Positions 52,041 through 61,578 of a stretch of 64,000 nucleotides of DNA are shown here, in pieces (positions within the stretch are counted from its first letter, which is position 1; every line of letters begins with the position of its first letter). The notes beneath the pieces are model-generated. The model was not told the origin of the DNA. It did no database searches and worked only from the letters and a program-made list of their open reading frames with translations. The stretch comes from JAAFHZ01 sp964247085. Its GTDB lineage: Bacteria; Cyanobacteriota; Cyanobacteriia; Cyanobacteriales; Chamaesiphonaceae. The translations under genes and the position numbers were made by a program. The stretch spans positions 1-64,000 of the forward strand of contig CAXTSX010000001.1 in NCBI GenBank assembly GCA_964247085.1. The letters run 5' to 3'.

Positions 52041-53537
52041 TCAACCGGTTGTTGCCGATCGATTGGCAAGGGCTAACCGGGCTTGTTCTCGATCGTCAAA
52101 ATGAATTTTTTCGGTACCAATAATTTGATAATCTTCGTGGCCTTTCCCAGCAATTAATACGCCGTCGCCTGGTTGAGCCATTTTAATGGCCAGGGCAATA
52201 GCTGCTGATCGATCAGCAATTACTTTAATAGCTTTTTCGGCTGGAATGCCAGCTACCACATCCGCCAAGATTTTTTCGGGATCTTCGGTGCGGGGATTGT
52301 CGGAAGTGACCACTACTTGGTCGGCCAAATCGGCGGCAATCTTGGCCATTTGCGGGCGTTTGGTGCGATCGCGATCGCCACCACAACCAAAGACACAAAT
52401 CATTTGACCGCTAATAAATGGCCGCGCCGCCCGCAGTAAATTATCTAAACTATCGGGAGTATGGGCATAATCAACAATTACGCTAATATCCTGGTTGTCA
52501 TTGATTTTGACCTGCTCCATCCGTCCCGGTACCCCGGGAAATTTGGCCACAGCGGCTACGATCGTATCTAAATCCATACCTAGGTGTAAGACGCAGCCGA
52601 TCGCTGCCAACAGATTTTCGAGGTTGTAATCGCCGACCAATGGTGAAACAAAAGATCGATCGCCCATAGGTGTATGTAAAGTACCAGCAACTCCGGTGGG
52701 GCTGTAGACTAAATCACCAGTCCACAGATCGGCTTGAGCATTTTTGGCGCTGTAGCTCCAGACCCGATCGGCTGGTAACTGGGCAATTAGCTTTTGGCCA
52801 TATTCATCGTCGTAGCGAATAATCCCTCGCCCCTTCAGATATTCATCACTAAATAACAGAGCTTTGGCCTGAAAGTAAGTGGCCATATCATGATGGTAGT
52901 CCAGATGATCTTGAGTGAGATTAGTGAAGATCCCCACTTCAAAAGGACAGCCCTTGGCTCGTCCCTGATCCAGAGCATGAGAACTAACTTCCATTAAACC
53001 CACGGTACAACCAGCTTGGACGGCCTGTGCCAGTTGCTGATGTAGATCTACGGCAAAAGGAGTAGTATGGGTGGCCACTTTTTCGTAGCCTGGCCAGCGG
53101 GTGTAGAGTGTCCCGATCAGCGCCGTAGATTGATGACCAGCTAGCAAAAACTCAATTAGGTGGGTGGTGGTCGTTTTGCCATTGGTGCCGGTCACTCCCA
53201 CCATTTTTAATTTCTGGGCAGGATAGTTACTAAAAGCCGCTGCCAATTCTGCGCTGGCTTGAATTAAATCGGTGGCCACTGCGATACAGGCATCGCCGGT
53301 GGGTGCTTGGGCTTGTGCCGCTGCTACGGAAATTACTGCTGCTGTCGCACCACTTTCGATCGCACTGGGCCAAAACTCACCTCCATCCACCCGGGTACCG
53401 GGTATTCCAATGAACAAATCACCAGCCGTACAAGCATGGGAATTGGTTTTGAGTCCAGTAATCTCCTGGTCAAGAGCCGGATGTGCGGGCAGCTGCTGCA
53501 AGCTAGTAACTTTGTTTAACAGTTCACGTAACTTCAT
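52041..53537 (-). CDS. murE: UDP-MurNAc-tripeptide synthetase MurE
   Basis: A 498-residue Mur ligase that adds meso-diaminopimelate to UDP-MurNAc-L-Ala-D-Glu in peptidoglycan synthesis. The ATP loop VGVTGTNGKTTTTH is at 113-126, HTTP and MEVSSHALDQGR mark substrate binding, and the DNPR motif (413-416, TSDNPRTEDP) specifies meso-DAP rather than lysine. Full length and single-domain order (N-terminal UDP-binding, central ATPase, C-terminal Rossmann) fit the family. It heads a short minus-strand run with the kinase-like and HAS-barrel genes. Confidence 0.97.
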   Translation of the reverse strand: MKLRELLNKVTSLQQLPAHPALDQEITGLKTNSHACTAGDLFIGIPGTRVDGGEFWPSAIESGATAAVISVAAAQAQAPTGDACIAVATDLIQASAELAAAFSNYPAQKLKMVGVTGTNGKTTTTHLIEFLLAGHQSTALIGTLYTRWPGYEKVATHTTPFAVDLHQQLAQAVQAGCTVGLMEVSSHALDQGRAKGCPFEVGIFTNLTQDHLDYHHDMATYFQAKALLFSDEYLKGRGIIRYDDEYGQKLIAQLPADRVWSYSAKNAQADLWTGDLVYSPTGVAGTLHTPMGDRSFVSPLVGDYNLENLLAAIGCVLHLGMDLDTIVAAVAKFPGVPGRMEQVKINDNQDISVIVDYAHTPDSLDNLLRAARPFISGQMICVFGCGGDRDRTKRPQMAKIAADLADQVVVTSDNPRTEDPEKILADVVAGIPAEKAIKVIADRSAAIALAIKMAQPGDGVLIAGKGHEDYQIIGTEKIHFDDREQARLALANRSATTG

Positions 53538-53602
53538 GGGAATACCTTCCTCAATAACCTTGAGCTTGTTTTGATATATTTGGACTTAAAAATTGTCTGA
53601 AA

Positions 53603-53866
53603 TTAATTGTCTAATGAATGTCTCTCTAGTAGCTGTTGCAATTGCGACAGCGTCACCCGAGGCGATGGTCTAGGCAAAGCTTGTTCTTGACCAGCCACCA
53701 GCAAATGTAAGACGGGGATTTCGTACTGAAAAGCTTCCCACCACAAAGAATTAGTGGTGATTTCGCGCACCTCCAAATCAAAGATCGGGGCAGGAAGCTT
53801 CCGGAGCTTTGCTTCCAACCCCTCGCAGAGATGACAACCAACTTTGCTATAAAGAATTAAATGCAT
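53603..53866 (-). CDS. glutaredoxin-family (DUF836) thiol protein
   Basis: An 87-residue thioredoxin-fold protein. It begins MHLILYSKVGCHLCEGLEAK with a CxxC redox pair (C11, C14), has a cis-proline region (YEIPVLHLL) and a helical C-terminus (TLSQLQQLLERHSL). Length and order match the small glutaredoxin-like DUF836 family. It starts within the end of the upstream oxidoreductase region on the same strand (a 31-base gap). An in-frame extension to 53929 overlaps that gene and is not family-like. Redox partner unknown. Confidence 0.82.
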   Translation of the reverse strand: MHLILYSKVGCHLCEGLEAKLRKLPAPIFDLEVREITTNSLWWEAFQYEIPVLHLLVAGQEQALPRPSPRVTLSQLQQLLERHSLDN

Positions 53867-53897
53867 TGTTAGGTAAACTTTATTACTCTCTGGATGC

Positions 53898-55031
53898 TTA
53901 TTTGCCAAAGCCGGGAATGAAACTACCACTCAATTTCTTCAGGGCTTTACCAGCGACATCGGAATAGCGCAGTTCCCCAGCCAAAATTTTAGCCATAATG
54001 ACTGTGGCGGAGGGGCGTTTGACACCCACTTTGTAACCCACTTTGGGGAACTGATAGAAGGCCGCAGATACTCGTTGTGCCCACTTCATATCTGCACCCC
54101 ATTCTTCGGTCATCACAGTGGTGTAGTTGGCGATCGCCTCGGTCCGACCAGCCAGTGCCCCGGCAATTGCTTCTGATGCCTTAATTCCCGAAAAGATCGA
54201 TGGCCGAATTCCTTCCGCCGTCATCGGATCAACCACACAGGCGGCTTCGCCAGCGAGCACGGCTCGATCGGTATGCAGCTTTTGATCACCGTCCCACAGA
54301 CAGAGGGAATGACCATATTGCTTTGCGGTACTGATATCAATCTTGAACATGCTCTGAGCATAGCTCTCAATGATTTTTTTTAAATCTTGGCCTTCGCCCC
54401 CCCGGAAAGTACCGATGCCGATCGAATAGCCATTATCTTTGGGGAAATTCCAAATATAGCCATTTTTGACCATCCCAAATTCAAAATTAATCACTGGCGG
54501 GACATTATCTGCCAGACCCTCTAGTTCTAAGGCTCCGGCCAATCGCCGCTTCCGATCCTTAAAGCCCAAGAACTTCGCCATGGGGCCTTGGGCACCATCG
54601 GCGGCAATCAAATACTTGCCGCTAACCGTACCGTTGCTAGTGCTGACCTGCCAGGTATCCCCCACTAGTTCCGCTCCGGTGACCGTTGTCCCATCCATCA
54701 GTTCCGCTCCTTGGCCTTGAGCTTTCTGGATCAGGAAGTGATCGAACACATCCCGTCGCACCATCCAGATCGGTTCCGTTCCTTCTAATTGGGCTTCGAC
54801 TTCATCGGACATATCCCAGGTGTAGCGCAAGATATTGACTTTGGTCGAAATAGCCGGACTAAAATCGAAATCAAACCATTTGGCAATAATTGGCGAAACA
54901 CCACCACCACAAGGCTTGTAACGGGGCAGGGTCTCTTTTTCGATAATTACAACTTTATGTCCCTGTTTGGCCAAGTGATACGCTGCCGCACCTCCTGCTG
55001 GACCAGATCCCACCACAATACAATCAAACAT
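53898..55031 (-). CDS. geranylgeranyl-reductase-family FAD oxidoreductase
   Basis: A 377-residue flavoprotein. The N-terminal dinucleotide loop VVGSGPAGGAAAYHLAKQG (6-24) binds FAD, followed by RYKPCGGGVSP, VRRDVFDHFLIQKA, LIAADGAQG and GEAACVVDPMTAEGI. The KPCGGG block is shared with ChlP, which reduces geranylgeranyl groups for phytyl synthesis, but the protein is shorter and differs at the start from cyanobacterial ChlP (about 405 residues), so I do not use that symbol. It may reduce another polyprenyl chain or lipid. Located between frr and the glutaredoxin-like gene. Confidence 0.85.
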   Translation of the reverse strand: MFDCIVVGSGPAGGAAAYHLAKQGHKVVIIEKETLPRYKPCGGGVSPIIAKWFDFDFSPAISTKVNILRYTWDMSDEVEAQLEGTEPIWMVRRDVFDHFLIQKAQGQGAELMDGTTVTGAELVGDTWQVSTSNGTVSGKYLIAADGAQGPMAKFLGFKDRKRRLAGALELEGLADNVPPVINFEFGMVKNGYIWNFPKDNGYSIGIGTFRGGEGQDLKKIIESYAQSMFKIDISTAKQYGHSLCLWDGDQKLHTDRAVLAGEAACVVDPMTAEGIRPSIFSGIKASEAIAGALAGRTEAIANYTTVMTEEWGADMKWAQRVSAAFYQFPKVGYKVGVKRPSATVIMAKILAGELRYSDVAGKALKKLSGSFIPGFGK

Positions 55032-55115
55032 TTTTGATAATCTCCTGGAGCTAAATCGTTATTTTCTTAAGCAATATCTATGTATTCAAAATAATTACTA
55101 GTCGCCCTAGTAAGC

Positions 55116-55664
55116 TTAGACAGTCATAATGTCTTTTTCTTTTTCGGCTAATACCTGCTCAATTTTGGCAATGTACTTATCGGTAAGTTTTTGGATTTTT
55201 TCTTGTAAACCCTTGGCTTCGTCTTCCGAGATATCGCTACTTTTTTCTTGTTTCTTAACTTCATCAATACCATCGCGCCGAATATTACGGATGGAAATTT
55301 TACCTTCCTCGGAATATTTGCCAGCTTGTTTGACTAATTCTTTCCGTCTTTCGGTGGTGAGTGGGGGAATATTGAGCCGAATGATGGCTCCATCGTTGCT
55401 GGGAGTTAAGCCAATATCGGACAGCGAAATGGCTTTCTCGATCGCCCCTAAACTAGTTTTATCAAAAGGCTGAATGGCGATCGTACTACCATCAGGGGTA
55501 TTGATATTTGCCAGGGACTTGATCGGCGTGGGTGCCCCGTAATAGTCTACGGTCACTCGATCAAGCAGACTTGTACTGGCTCGACCAGTCCGAATGGTAT
55601 TGAAAGATCTCTGGGTGGCCTCTACAGCTTTCTGCATGTGGCCTTCTACATCAGCGAATTTCAC
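55116..55664 (-). CDS. frr: ribosome recycling factor
   Basis: A 182-residue RRF that splits post-termination ribosomes with EF-G. Conserved blocks: FNTIRTGRASTSLLDRVTVD, YYGAPTPIKSLANINTPDGS, LNIPPLTTERRKELVKQAG and IRNIRRDGIDEVKK. It starts with GTG behind a strong AGGAGG site located in the last codons of pyrH; the two genes overlap by 14 bases, the usual pyrH-frr arrangement. Confidence 0.97.
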   Translation of the reverse strand: MKFADVEGHMQKAVEATQRSFNTIRTGRASTSLLDRVTVDYYGAPTPIKSLANINTPDGSTIAIQPFDKTSLGAIEKAISLSDIGLTPSNDGAIIRLNIPPLTTERRKELVKQAGKYSEEGKISIRNIRRDGIDEVKKQEKSSDISEDEAKGLQEKIQKLTDKYIAKIEQVLAEKEKDIMTV

Positions 55665-56379
55665 AGGAACCTCCTACAATAGTACCGATTTTTTCTCCAG
55701 CCACCGCGCGCTGAATACTTCCTTCTTCAAACAAGTTGAACACAACAATAGGAATATCATTTTCCCGACACATGGCGATAGCCGTACTGTCCATTACTTT
55801 TAGATCTTCGGTCAGAACATGGGTGTAGGTAAGGCTTTCGTACCTTTTGGCATTGGGATTCTTTTTGGGGTCAGAATCATAAACGCCGTCCACTTTGGTG
55901 GCCTTAAAAATCACATTGGCATCAATCTCCGCTGCCCGGAGAGCAGCAGCTGTGTCGGTAGTAAAGAAAGGGTTGCCAGAGCCAGCCCCAAAAATTACTA
56001 CTCGGCCTTTTTCGAGATGCCGCATCGCCCGTCGTCGAATGTATGGTTCGGCCACTTCCTGCATAGCGATCGCCGTTTGGACTCTAGTCGGCACCCCTTT
56101 TTGCTCTAAAGCATCCTGGAGAGTAATAGCGTTCATCACGGTGGCAATCATGCCCACGTAGTCGGCAGTAGCTCTTTCCATGCCCTTGGCTGAAGCCTGG
56201 ACACCACGAAAAATGTTACCACCACCCACGACGATCGCCAGTTGCACGCCACTAGCCACCACCACCGCCACTTCTTGGGCAATGTTTTGCACAATGGTGG
56301 GGTCAATGCCATAACCGAGGTCACCCATGAGGGCTTCCCCGCTCAATTTTAGTAATACTCGTTGGTAAATCATCCCCAT
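55651..56379 (-). CDS. pyrH: UMP kinase
   Basis: A 242-residue bacterial hexameric UMP kinase (amino-acid kinase fold) converting UMP to UDP. Motifs: RVLLKLSGEALMG, AIVVGGGNIFRG, GVPTRVQTAIAMQEVAEPYI, GRVVIFGAGSGNPFFTTDTA and IPIVVFNLFEEGSIQRAV. I use the ATG that begins MGMIYQRVLL; one three codons upstream is equally possible. Overlaps frr, with which it is co-transcribed. Confidence 0.96.
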   Translation of the reverse strand: MGMIYQRVLLKLSGEALMGDLGYGIDPTIVQNIAQEVAVVVASGVQLAIVVGGGNIFRGVQASAKGMERATADYVGMIATVMNAITLQDALEQKGVPTRVQTAIAMQEVAEPYIRRRAMRHLEKGRVVIFGAGSGNPFFTTDTAAALRAAEIDANVIFKATKVDGVYDSDPKKNPNAKRYESLTYTHVLTEDLKVMDSTAIAMCRENDIPIVVFNLFEEGSIQRAVAGEKIGTIVGGSCEIR

Positions 56380-56601
56380 CTTTCTCATCGCTGATAAGTT
56401 CCCAAATCAAGATACCAGAGATTCGGTACTGACGGCTGAGTGGGAATTTTTTGGTTTATTTTTATTTAGTTAACTAGAAATTTGGTTGATAGGGATCGAT
56501 ACTTGAAAGCTCATAACCGCAGAGGCCATATTATCGACTATCAGCATATTTATAAAGCAGATAATATCAACACAATTTCATCCAAATAGTACTCCCCAAT
56601 A

Positions 56602-57396
56602 ATGCCCTTACAACCAATATCTTTGATCGCCTACACCCTTGATTCTCAATCTTTCATTTATAAACCACCCGCCGCTGCCCACCACGTCCAGCACATCCTA
56701 GTCAAACCAAATCTCGGCTACCCCGTGGCTCACCCGGTCACCGTTAGCATCCCAATCCTAAAAGCGATTCTCATGGCTCTGCGCCAAGCTAGCCCCCAGG
56801 CCACAATTTCCATCGTGGAAGGAGTCTGTTCCCCGGTCAGCCTGCCGGATATTGCCAGCAAGCATGGTCTCTACAGCGTCATGGATGAAGGAATGCAGCT
56901 CTTAGATGCTGACACGCTGCCGCTGACAGAGTATCCCAACCGATCTCCAAAACCAGTGCGTTTCGAGACCATGTGGGCACCAGCCCTGCTCCAAGAAGTT
57001 GATTGCCGCATTAGTGTGGGCACCTTGAAACGCACGATCCTTAAAGACGAAGCCCTCATTTCGGCATCCCTCAAAAACCTCTATGGCCTGTTTCCTCGAT
57101 CGCATTACCAAGCCCGCAGCCCTAACTCCCGTGGTCAACTGCATCGACCCTCGGTGCCCCAGGTGCTACAAGATGTTTATTTCTGTATTGGACATTTATT
57201 TGATGGTGCTGTAATCGATGCCCATCAACGCTTACTTAGCCCCAGCTGGCAACCAGATAAAGGCCAAAAAATCGATTTTGGCAAGGTGTTTTATGGAGAT
57301 GATTTGGTGACTGTCGATCGAACTGCTTGTATTGCTGCTGGCGAAAATATCCCGGACTATATTGAGGCGATCGAACAATTGCGGAGGCATTTGTAA
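56602..57396 (+). CDS. DUF362 domain protein
   Basis: A 264-residue protein of the DUF362 family. The hallmark ILVKPNLGYP appears near residue 33, followed by LKAILMALRQASPQATISIV, CRISVGTLKRT, SLKNLYGLFPRSHYQ and GAVIDAHQRLL. There are no ferredoxin-type CxxCxxC clusters, unlike some DUF362-ferredoxin fusions. Function is unknown; redox or ligand-binding roles have been suggested. It precedes the iron transporter genes by 175 bases on the same strand. Confidence 0.82.
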   Translation: MPLQPISLIAYTLDSQSFIYKPPAAAHHVQHILVKPNLGYPVAHPVTVSIPILKAILMALRQASPQATISIVEGVCSPVSLPDIASKHGLYSVMDEGMQLLDADTLPLTEYPNRSPKPVRFETMWAPALLQEVDCRISVGTLKRTILKDEALISASLKNLYGLFPRSHYQARSPNSRGQLHRPSVPQVLQDVYFCIGHLFDGAVIDAHQRLLSPSWQPDKGQKIDFGKVFYGDDLVTVDRTACIAAGENIPDYIEAIEQLRRHL

Positions 57397-57571
57397 ACAT
57401 TTTAAACACGACATGTTACAAAATGTCAATTCTAATTTCTATTTACTGAAGTGAATTACTATTCCTGAAAAGAATATCTGATATTACCCCTATCCTTTAC
57501 CTAAATGAATTACCCTATCTTTAACCGAATCGGACTAGATTCTGATCGCCCAATTTCGTGAGAGTGAAAAT

Positions 57572-58660
57572 ATGAATCAATTTTGGAATGGTGTCTCTAG
57601 ACGCAAATTTTTAGTGATTTCTAGTGGCGGAATTCTCGGCAGTTTTCTGCTGAAAGGCTGTACAGATAAGCCTGCTGGCAATTCCGTCAATATATCTGGG
57701 GAAGACGAAAAAGCTCTGTATGAAGCAGCCAAGAAAGAAGGGAAACTGATCTATTATACAGTTTTCTTTAATCAGGATGTGGTAAATGAAATTGGTGCTG
57801 CCTTTACCAAAAAATATCCCGGGATCCAGTTTGAAGGCACCCGTAAAGTGGCTAGTGCTCTGTTTCAGCAACTCAATCAAGAAATGCAGTCCGGGGTCAA
57901 AAACTGTGATGTTTTTGGGACCACCGATGTGGGTCAAATGTTAAAGCTCAAAGAAAGCCAAAAACTGCAAATCTATACCCCTAAGGGTCAAGATCAAGTG
58001 CGGGCAGAGTTCCGCAAACTTGACCCGGACAACGCTTTTCAGACTGGAGCCATTATTCCGATCGTGATTGGATATAACACTAAAAAAATGCCCGCTGCTG
58101 AAGCACCGAAAGCTTGGGCTGATTTGATTAAGCCCCAGTACAAAGACAAAATTGCTACTGGCAGTGGGGCGGCCAGTGGTCAAGTTGGGACTTGGGCGAT
58201 CGCGATGGAAGAAAAATTTGGCTGGGATAAATATTTTCCGGCGTTCAGCAAATTAAATCCCAAATTGGGTCGATCGATCAATGATGCTGTCACTGATGTG
58301 GTTTCGGGGGAAAGAGCCGTCGGCATCGTTACTCTGGGGCAAATGCTTACCCAAAAAGCCAAGGGAAATCCAGTTGAGGTGGTTTATCCTACCGAAGGAG
58401 CAGTGGTACTGGTCGGGCCGGTGGGGATTTTGAAAGAAGCACCCCATGCTAATGCAGCCAAATTATTCATGAACTTTATGATGAGTCCAGAATATGCGGC
58501 ATTGACGGCTAAGTATTATGAACAACCACTACTACCTGAAGTAGTGGTAAAAGACACCAAAACCCTGGCTGCCATGAAACCAATCATTCCCACCGTGGAC
58601 AAAATTAAGAGCGGGATTCCGACGGTCAAGAAAAAATGGAAGGATGTGTTTGGAGCCTAA
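57572..58660 (+). CDS. iron(III) ABC transporter substrate-binding lipoprotein (FutA-like)
   Basis: A 362-residue periplasmic binding protein. Twin-arginine SRRKFL (residues 9-14) and C30 after LLKG indicate a Tat-exported lipoprotein. Mature sequence: EDEKALYEAAKKEGKLIYYT, YPGIQFEGTRKVASAL, VFGTTDVGQM, then GYNTKKMPA and GVVTLGQ-like SGERAVGIVTLGQ; tyrosine pairs such as KYYEQ are candidates for iron ligands. With the permease and ATPase genes next to it, it forms a Fe3+ (FutABC/FbpABC-type) importer. Fe specificity is inferred from family and context; thiamine or other cations are less likely. No Fur box was recognised upstream. Confidence 0.82.
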   Translation: MNQFWNGVSRRKFLVISSGGILGSFLLKGCTDKPAGNSVNISGEDEKALYEAAKKEGKLIYYTVFFNQDVVNEIGAAFTKKYPGIQFEGTRKVASALFQQLNQEMQSGVKNCDVFGTTDVGQMLKLKESQKLQIYTPKGQDQVRAEFRKLDPDNAFQTGAIIPIVIGYNTKKMPAAEAPKAWADLIKPQYKDKIATGSGAASGQVGTWAIAMEEKFGWDKYFPAFSKLNPKLGRSINDAVTDVVSGERAVGIVTLGQMLTQKAKGNPVEVVYPTEGAVVLVGPVGILKEAPHANAAKLFMNFMMSPEYAALTAKYYEQPLLPEVVVKDTKTLAAMKPIIPTVDKIKSGIPTVKKKWKDVFGA

Positions 58661-58704
58661 ATTTTAGTCTTAATGATTTGTCATTTAGTTGGAAGGAGTG
58701 GAGT

Positions 58705-60429
58705 TTGTTAAAGAAAAGTCTCAACTGGAGACAACAGCGATGGTCACTATCCAGCACAGCTAAAGATTATTCCTTGGTCTTTTGGATAGTGATGATCGTC
58801 TTATTGTTGATACTAATCGGTCTGCCATTGTTCTGGCTCGGGCTTAAAAGTTTGCTACTGACCGATACCATGACTTTCACTCTCCAGAATTATGGGGAAG
58901 TCTTGACTAGTAACCGGATGCTCCAGGCGATCGGCAACTCGCTACTCCTAGCTACCGGCGTTGGGATCATGAGTGTATCGATCGGTGTGCCGCTGGCTTG
59001 GGCTGTAACCCGTACTACTATGCCAGGGCGCGGTCTCCTGAAAATATTGCTATTAGTAGCTTTCACCACCCCCCATTTCTTGGGGGGAATTGCTTGGATT
59101 CTATTGGCTGCTCCTAATTCGGGCTGGTTAAATCGTTTGTATACCGCTCTCACTGGGGCGACCCCAGGACCATTCAATGTCTATTCCCTGTGGGGCGCTA
59201 TTTTTGTTGTAGGTATTTATAGTTATCCCTACGTTTTTTTGTTGACTAGTTCAGCCTTAGAATTTGTGTCCTCGGAGTTAGAAGACGCGGCGACGATTTT
59301 GGGAGCTAGTACCTGGCAAACCACCTGGCGAATTACTTTGCCCCTAGTGCTACCGGCTATTCTGTCTGGCTTTTTACTGTCTTTTTTGGAAGCGATCGCC
59401 CTGTTTGGTTCACCCACATTGTTGCTGATTCCAGCCAGGGTGCCAATTATTACCACCGAGATTTGGCAGATGTTTCAGTTTCCGCCCAATGTGGAACTGG
59501 CTTCGGCCTTTTCGATTGCTTTGATTTTGATTACGGTGATTTTATTATTGGTGCAACGTCAGCTGTTAGCCAACAAGGGATATACCACCTTGACCGGCAA
59601 GGGTGGCAGTAAACGCTTACTAGATATTGGAGCTGGGCAATGGGTTTTCCTATTGTTCGGCCTCTTGGTATCTACCCTCTCGCTGTTTTTACCTTTTTAT
59701 ATGCTACTACGCACCTCTTTATCTAAAGCCTGGGGACAACCCTTCACGCTCAGTAACATGACTCTCCAGTGGTATGACGAGGTGTTATTTAAGTTGCCGT
59801 TCACCAAGCTAGCCATTTTCAATACTCTGCTCTACTCGGCAACAGCGGCGGCATTGGCGATGTTGATTGGTCTGTCGATCGCCTACATTGTTCAACATCG
59901 ATTGCTGCGCGGCTGGCGACTACTGGGATTTCTGCCGATCGTTCCCCAGGCGATTCCGGGTATTGTGATTGCTGTTGGTATTTTTGCGGCCTATTCTCGC
60001 CCGCCATTACCTTTGTACGGTACTGGTCTAATTATGATTGTGGCCTATACTACGCGCTTTTTGCCGGTGGCTTTTAGCAATGCTGTGAACATTTTCAAGA
60101 GTATTAATCCTGAAATGGAACTAGCTGCGCGGAATCTGGGTGCTACCCAGGTCAGCACTATTCAAAAAATTACCGTGCCACTAGTACAACGAGGTTTGCT
60201 CGGTGGATTTATGCTCGTTTTTATTTTGTCGGTACGGGAGTTGAGTTGCGCTATTCTACTCACTAGTAGTAATACTCAGGTCATGGCTACGGTTTTGTTT
60301 GATTTGGTCAATGAAGGCAGTTTTGAGCGCGTCGCTGCTCTGGGGGTAGTGATGCTAGTGATTGTCTTTGGAGTGATTGGGTTAGCCTCTCGGTGGTTGG
60401 GCAAAGATTTTATGTTAGAGAAAAGGTAA
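58705..60429 (+). CDS. iron(III) ABC transporter permease (FutB-like, fused)
   Basis: A 574-residue permease with two FbpB-type halves, about twelve membrane helices. Each half has an ABC-interacting EAA loop: DAATILGASTWQTTWRITLP and LAARNLGATQVSTIQKITVP. The TTG start used is preceded by AAGGAG six bases upstream; a longer frame begins inside the previous gene and has no such site. It works with the adjacent binding protein and ATPase. The next gene starts nine bases after its stop. Confidence 0.87.
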   Translation: MLKKSLNWRQQRWSLSSTAKDYSLVFWIVMIVLLLILIGLPLFWLGLKSLLLTDTMTFTLQNYGEVLTSNRMLQAIGNSLLLATGVGIMSVSIGVPLAWAVTRTTMPGRGLLKILLLVAFTTPHFLGGIAWILLAAPNSGWLNRLYTALTGATPGPFNVYSLWGAIFVVGIYSYPYVFLLTSSALEFVSSELEDAATILGASTWQTTWRITLPLVLPAILSGFLLSFLEAIALFGSPTLLLIPARVPIITTEIWQMFQFPPNVELASAFSIALILITVILLLVQRQLLANKGYTTLTGKGGSKRLLDIGAGQWVFLLFGLLVSTLSLFLPFYMLLRTSLSKAWGQPFTLSNMTLQWYDEVLFKLPFTKLAIFNTLLYSATAAALAMLIGLSIAYIVQHRLLRGWRLLGFLPIVPQAIPGIVIAVGIFAAYSRPPLPLYGTGLIMIVAYTTRFLPVAFSNAVNIFKSINPEMELAARNLGATQVSTIQKITVPLVQRGLLGGFMLVFILSVRELSCAILLTSSNTQVMATVLFDLVNEGSFERVAALGVVMLVIVFGVIGLASRWLGKDFMLEKR

Positions 60430-60437
60430 AAATTACT

Positions 60438-61532
60438 ATGTCCAGCATTAAACTAGATGGTTTGACCAAACGATTTGGCCATAGTACAGCGGTCAATGCG
60501 ATCGATCTGGCCATTGCTGAGGGTGAATTAATCGCGCTGTTAGGGCCGTCTGGTTGTGGTAAGACCACTACTCTGCGGATGTTGGCCGGGTTTGTATCTC
60601 CAGACGAAGGGGAAATTTTGGTGGATGGGATAGTAGTGTCTTCCCCTCGGCAAACGATGCCGCCGGAAAAGCGCAATATGTCGATGATTTTTCAAAGCTA
60701 TGCCATTTGGCCCCACAAGACTGTGTTTGAAAATGTGGCTTTTGGGCTGGAGTTGCGACAGGTCGGGAAATCGGAACTCCGCTCGCGAGTCATGCAGGCT
60801 TTAGAAATTACCTATCTTGATAAGTTAGCCGATCGCTATCCTGCTCAACTATCCGGTGGACAACAGCAGCGGGTGGCCTTGGCCAGAGCGATCGTCATTG
60901 AACCCCAAATTTTGTTGCTTGATGAACCGCTCTCCAACCTCGATGCTAGTCTCCGGGATGAAATGCGCAGTGAAATTCGGCGCGTTCATGATGCTACCGG
61001 CTTAACGACTATTTATGTTACTCACGATCAGTCCGAGGCTCTGGTGTTAGCCGATCGAATTGTGGTGATGTCTGCTGGTAATATCGAGCAAGTTGGTACC
61101 CCAGAAGATATTTATGAGCGTCCGGCGACAGAATTTGTGGCTAATTTCATCGGGCGTTGTAATGTTTTACCCGGCACTCTCTTAGATGACGATCGAGTCG
61201 ATGTCCAAGGAATTATTTTGCAGGCTCGGGATCGAGTGGATGGTCTACGACCTGGACAACCAGTAGCTTTAAGTATTCGTCCGCACTCCATTAAAATGGA
61301 CTCCCTGAAATGTGTGGTGGATCCCAGTAGCAACAATTGTTTTACCGTGCGGATTGAGCAGCAGAGTTACTTTGGGGAGTTTCGCGAGTATCAGGTGCGG
61401 CTAGAAAATAGCGCAGTGCGCTTAAGCGTCATTACCTCGCCCCAGACTCACTATCAAAATGGCGATCAACATATTATTCAGATTTCGCCAGAACACTGTC
61501 GTATTGTCCCTAGCCAGCGGCTGTCAGCCTAG
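60438..61532 (+). CDS. iron(III) ABC transporter ATPase (FutC-like)
   Basis: A 364-residue ABC ATPase. Walker A GPSGCGKT (36-43), Q-loop FQSYAIWPHKTV, signature LSGGQQQR (138-145), Walker B LLLDEP (159-164) and H-loop THDQSEA. The C-terminal ~120 residues form a TOBE-type regulatory domain (FIGRCNVLPGTLL, LSIRPHSIKM). It powers the FutA/FutB-like importer encoded directly upstream. The chosen ATG aligns with family starts (MSSIKLDGLTKRFG). Confidence 0.88.
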   Translation: MSSIKLDGLTKRFGHSTAVNAIDLAIAEGELIALLGPSGCGKTTTLRMLAGFVSPDEGEILVDGIVVSSPRQTMPPEKRNMSMIFQSYAIWPHKTVFENVAFGLELRQVGKSELRSRVMQALEITYLDKLADRYPAQLSGGQQQRVALARAIVIEPQILLLDEPLSNLDASLRDEMRSEIRRVHDATGLTTIYVTHDQSEALVLADRIVVMSAGNIEQVGTPEDIYERPATEFVANFIGRCNVLPGTLLDDDRVDVQGIILQARDRVDGLRPGQPVALSIRPHSIKMDSLKCVVDPSSNNCFTVRIEQQSYFGEFREYQVRLENSAVRLSVITSPQTHYQNGDQHIIQISPEHCRIVPSQRLSA

Positions 61533-61578
61533 TGATTAGGTATTGCAATATTTTTAAAATAATGAGGTTATAAAATTT

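Noticed and set aside
57397..57571. Fur box before the iron transporter
   Set aside because: Only loose AT-rich similarity to the GATAATGATAATCATTATC consensus; not better than chance.
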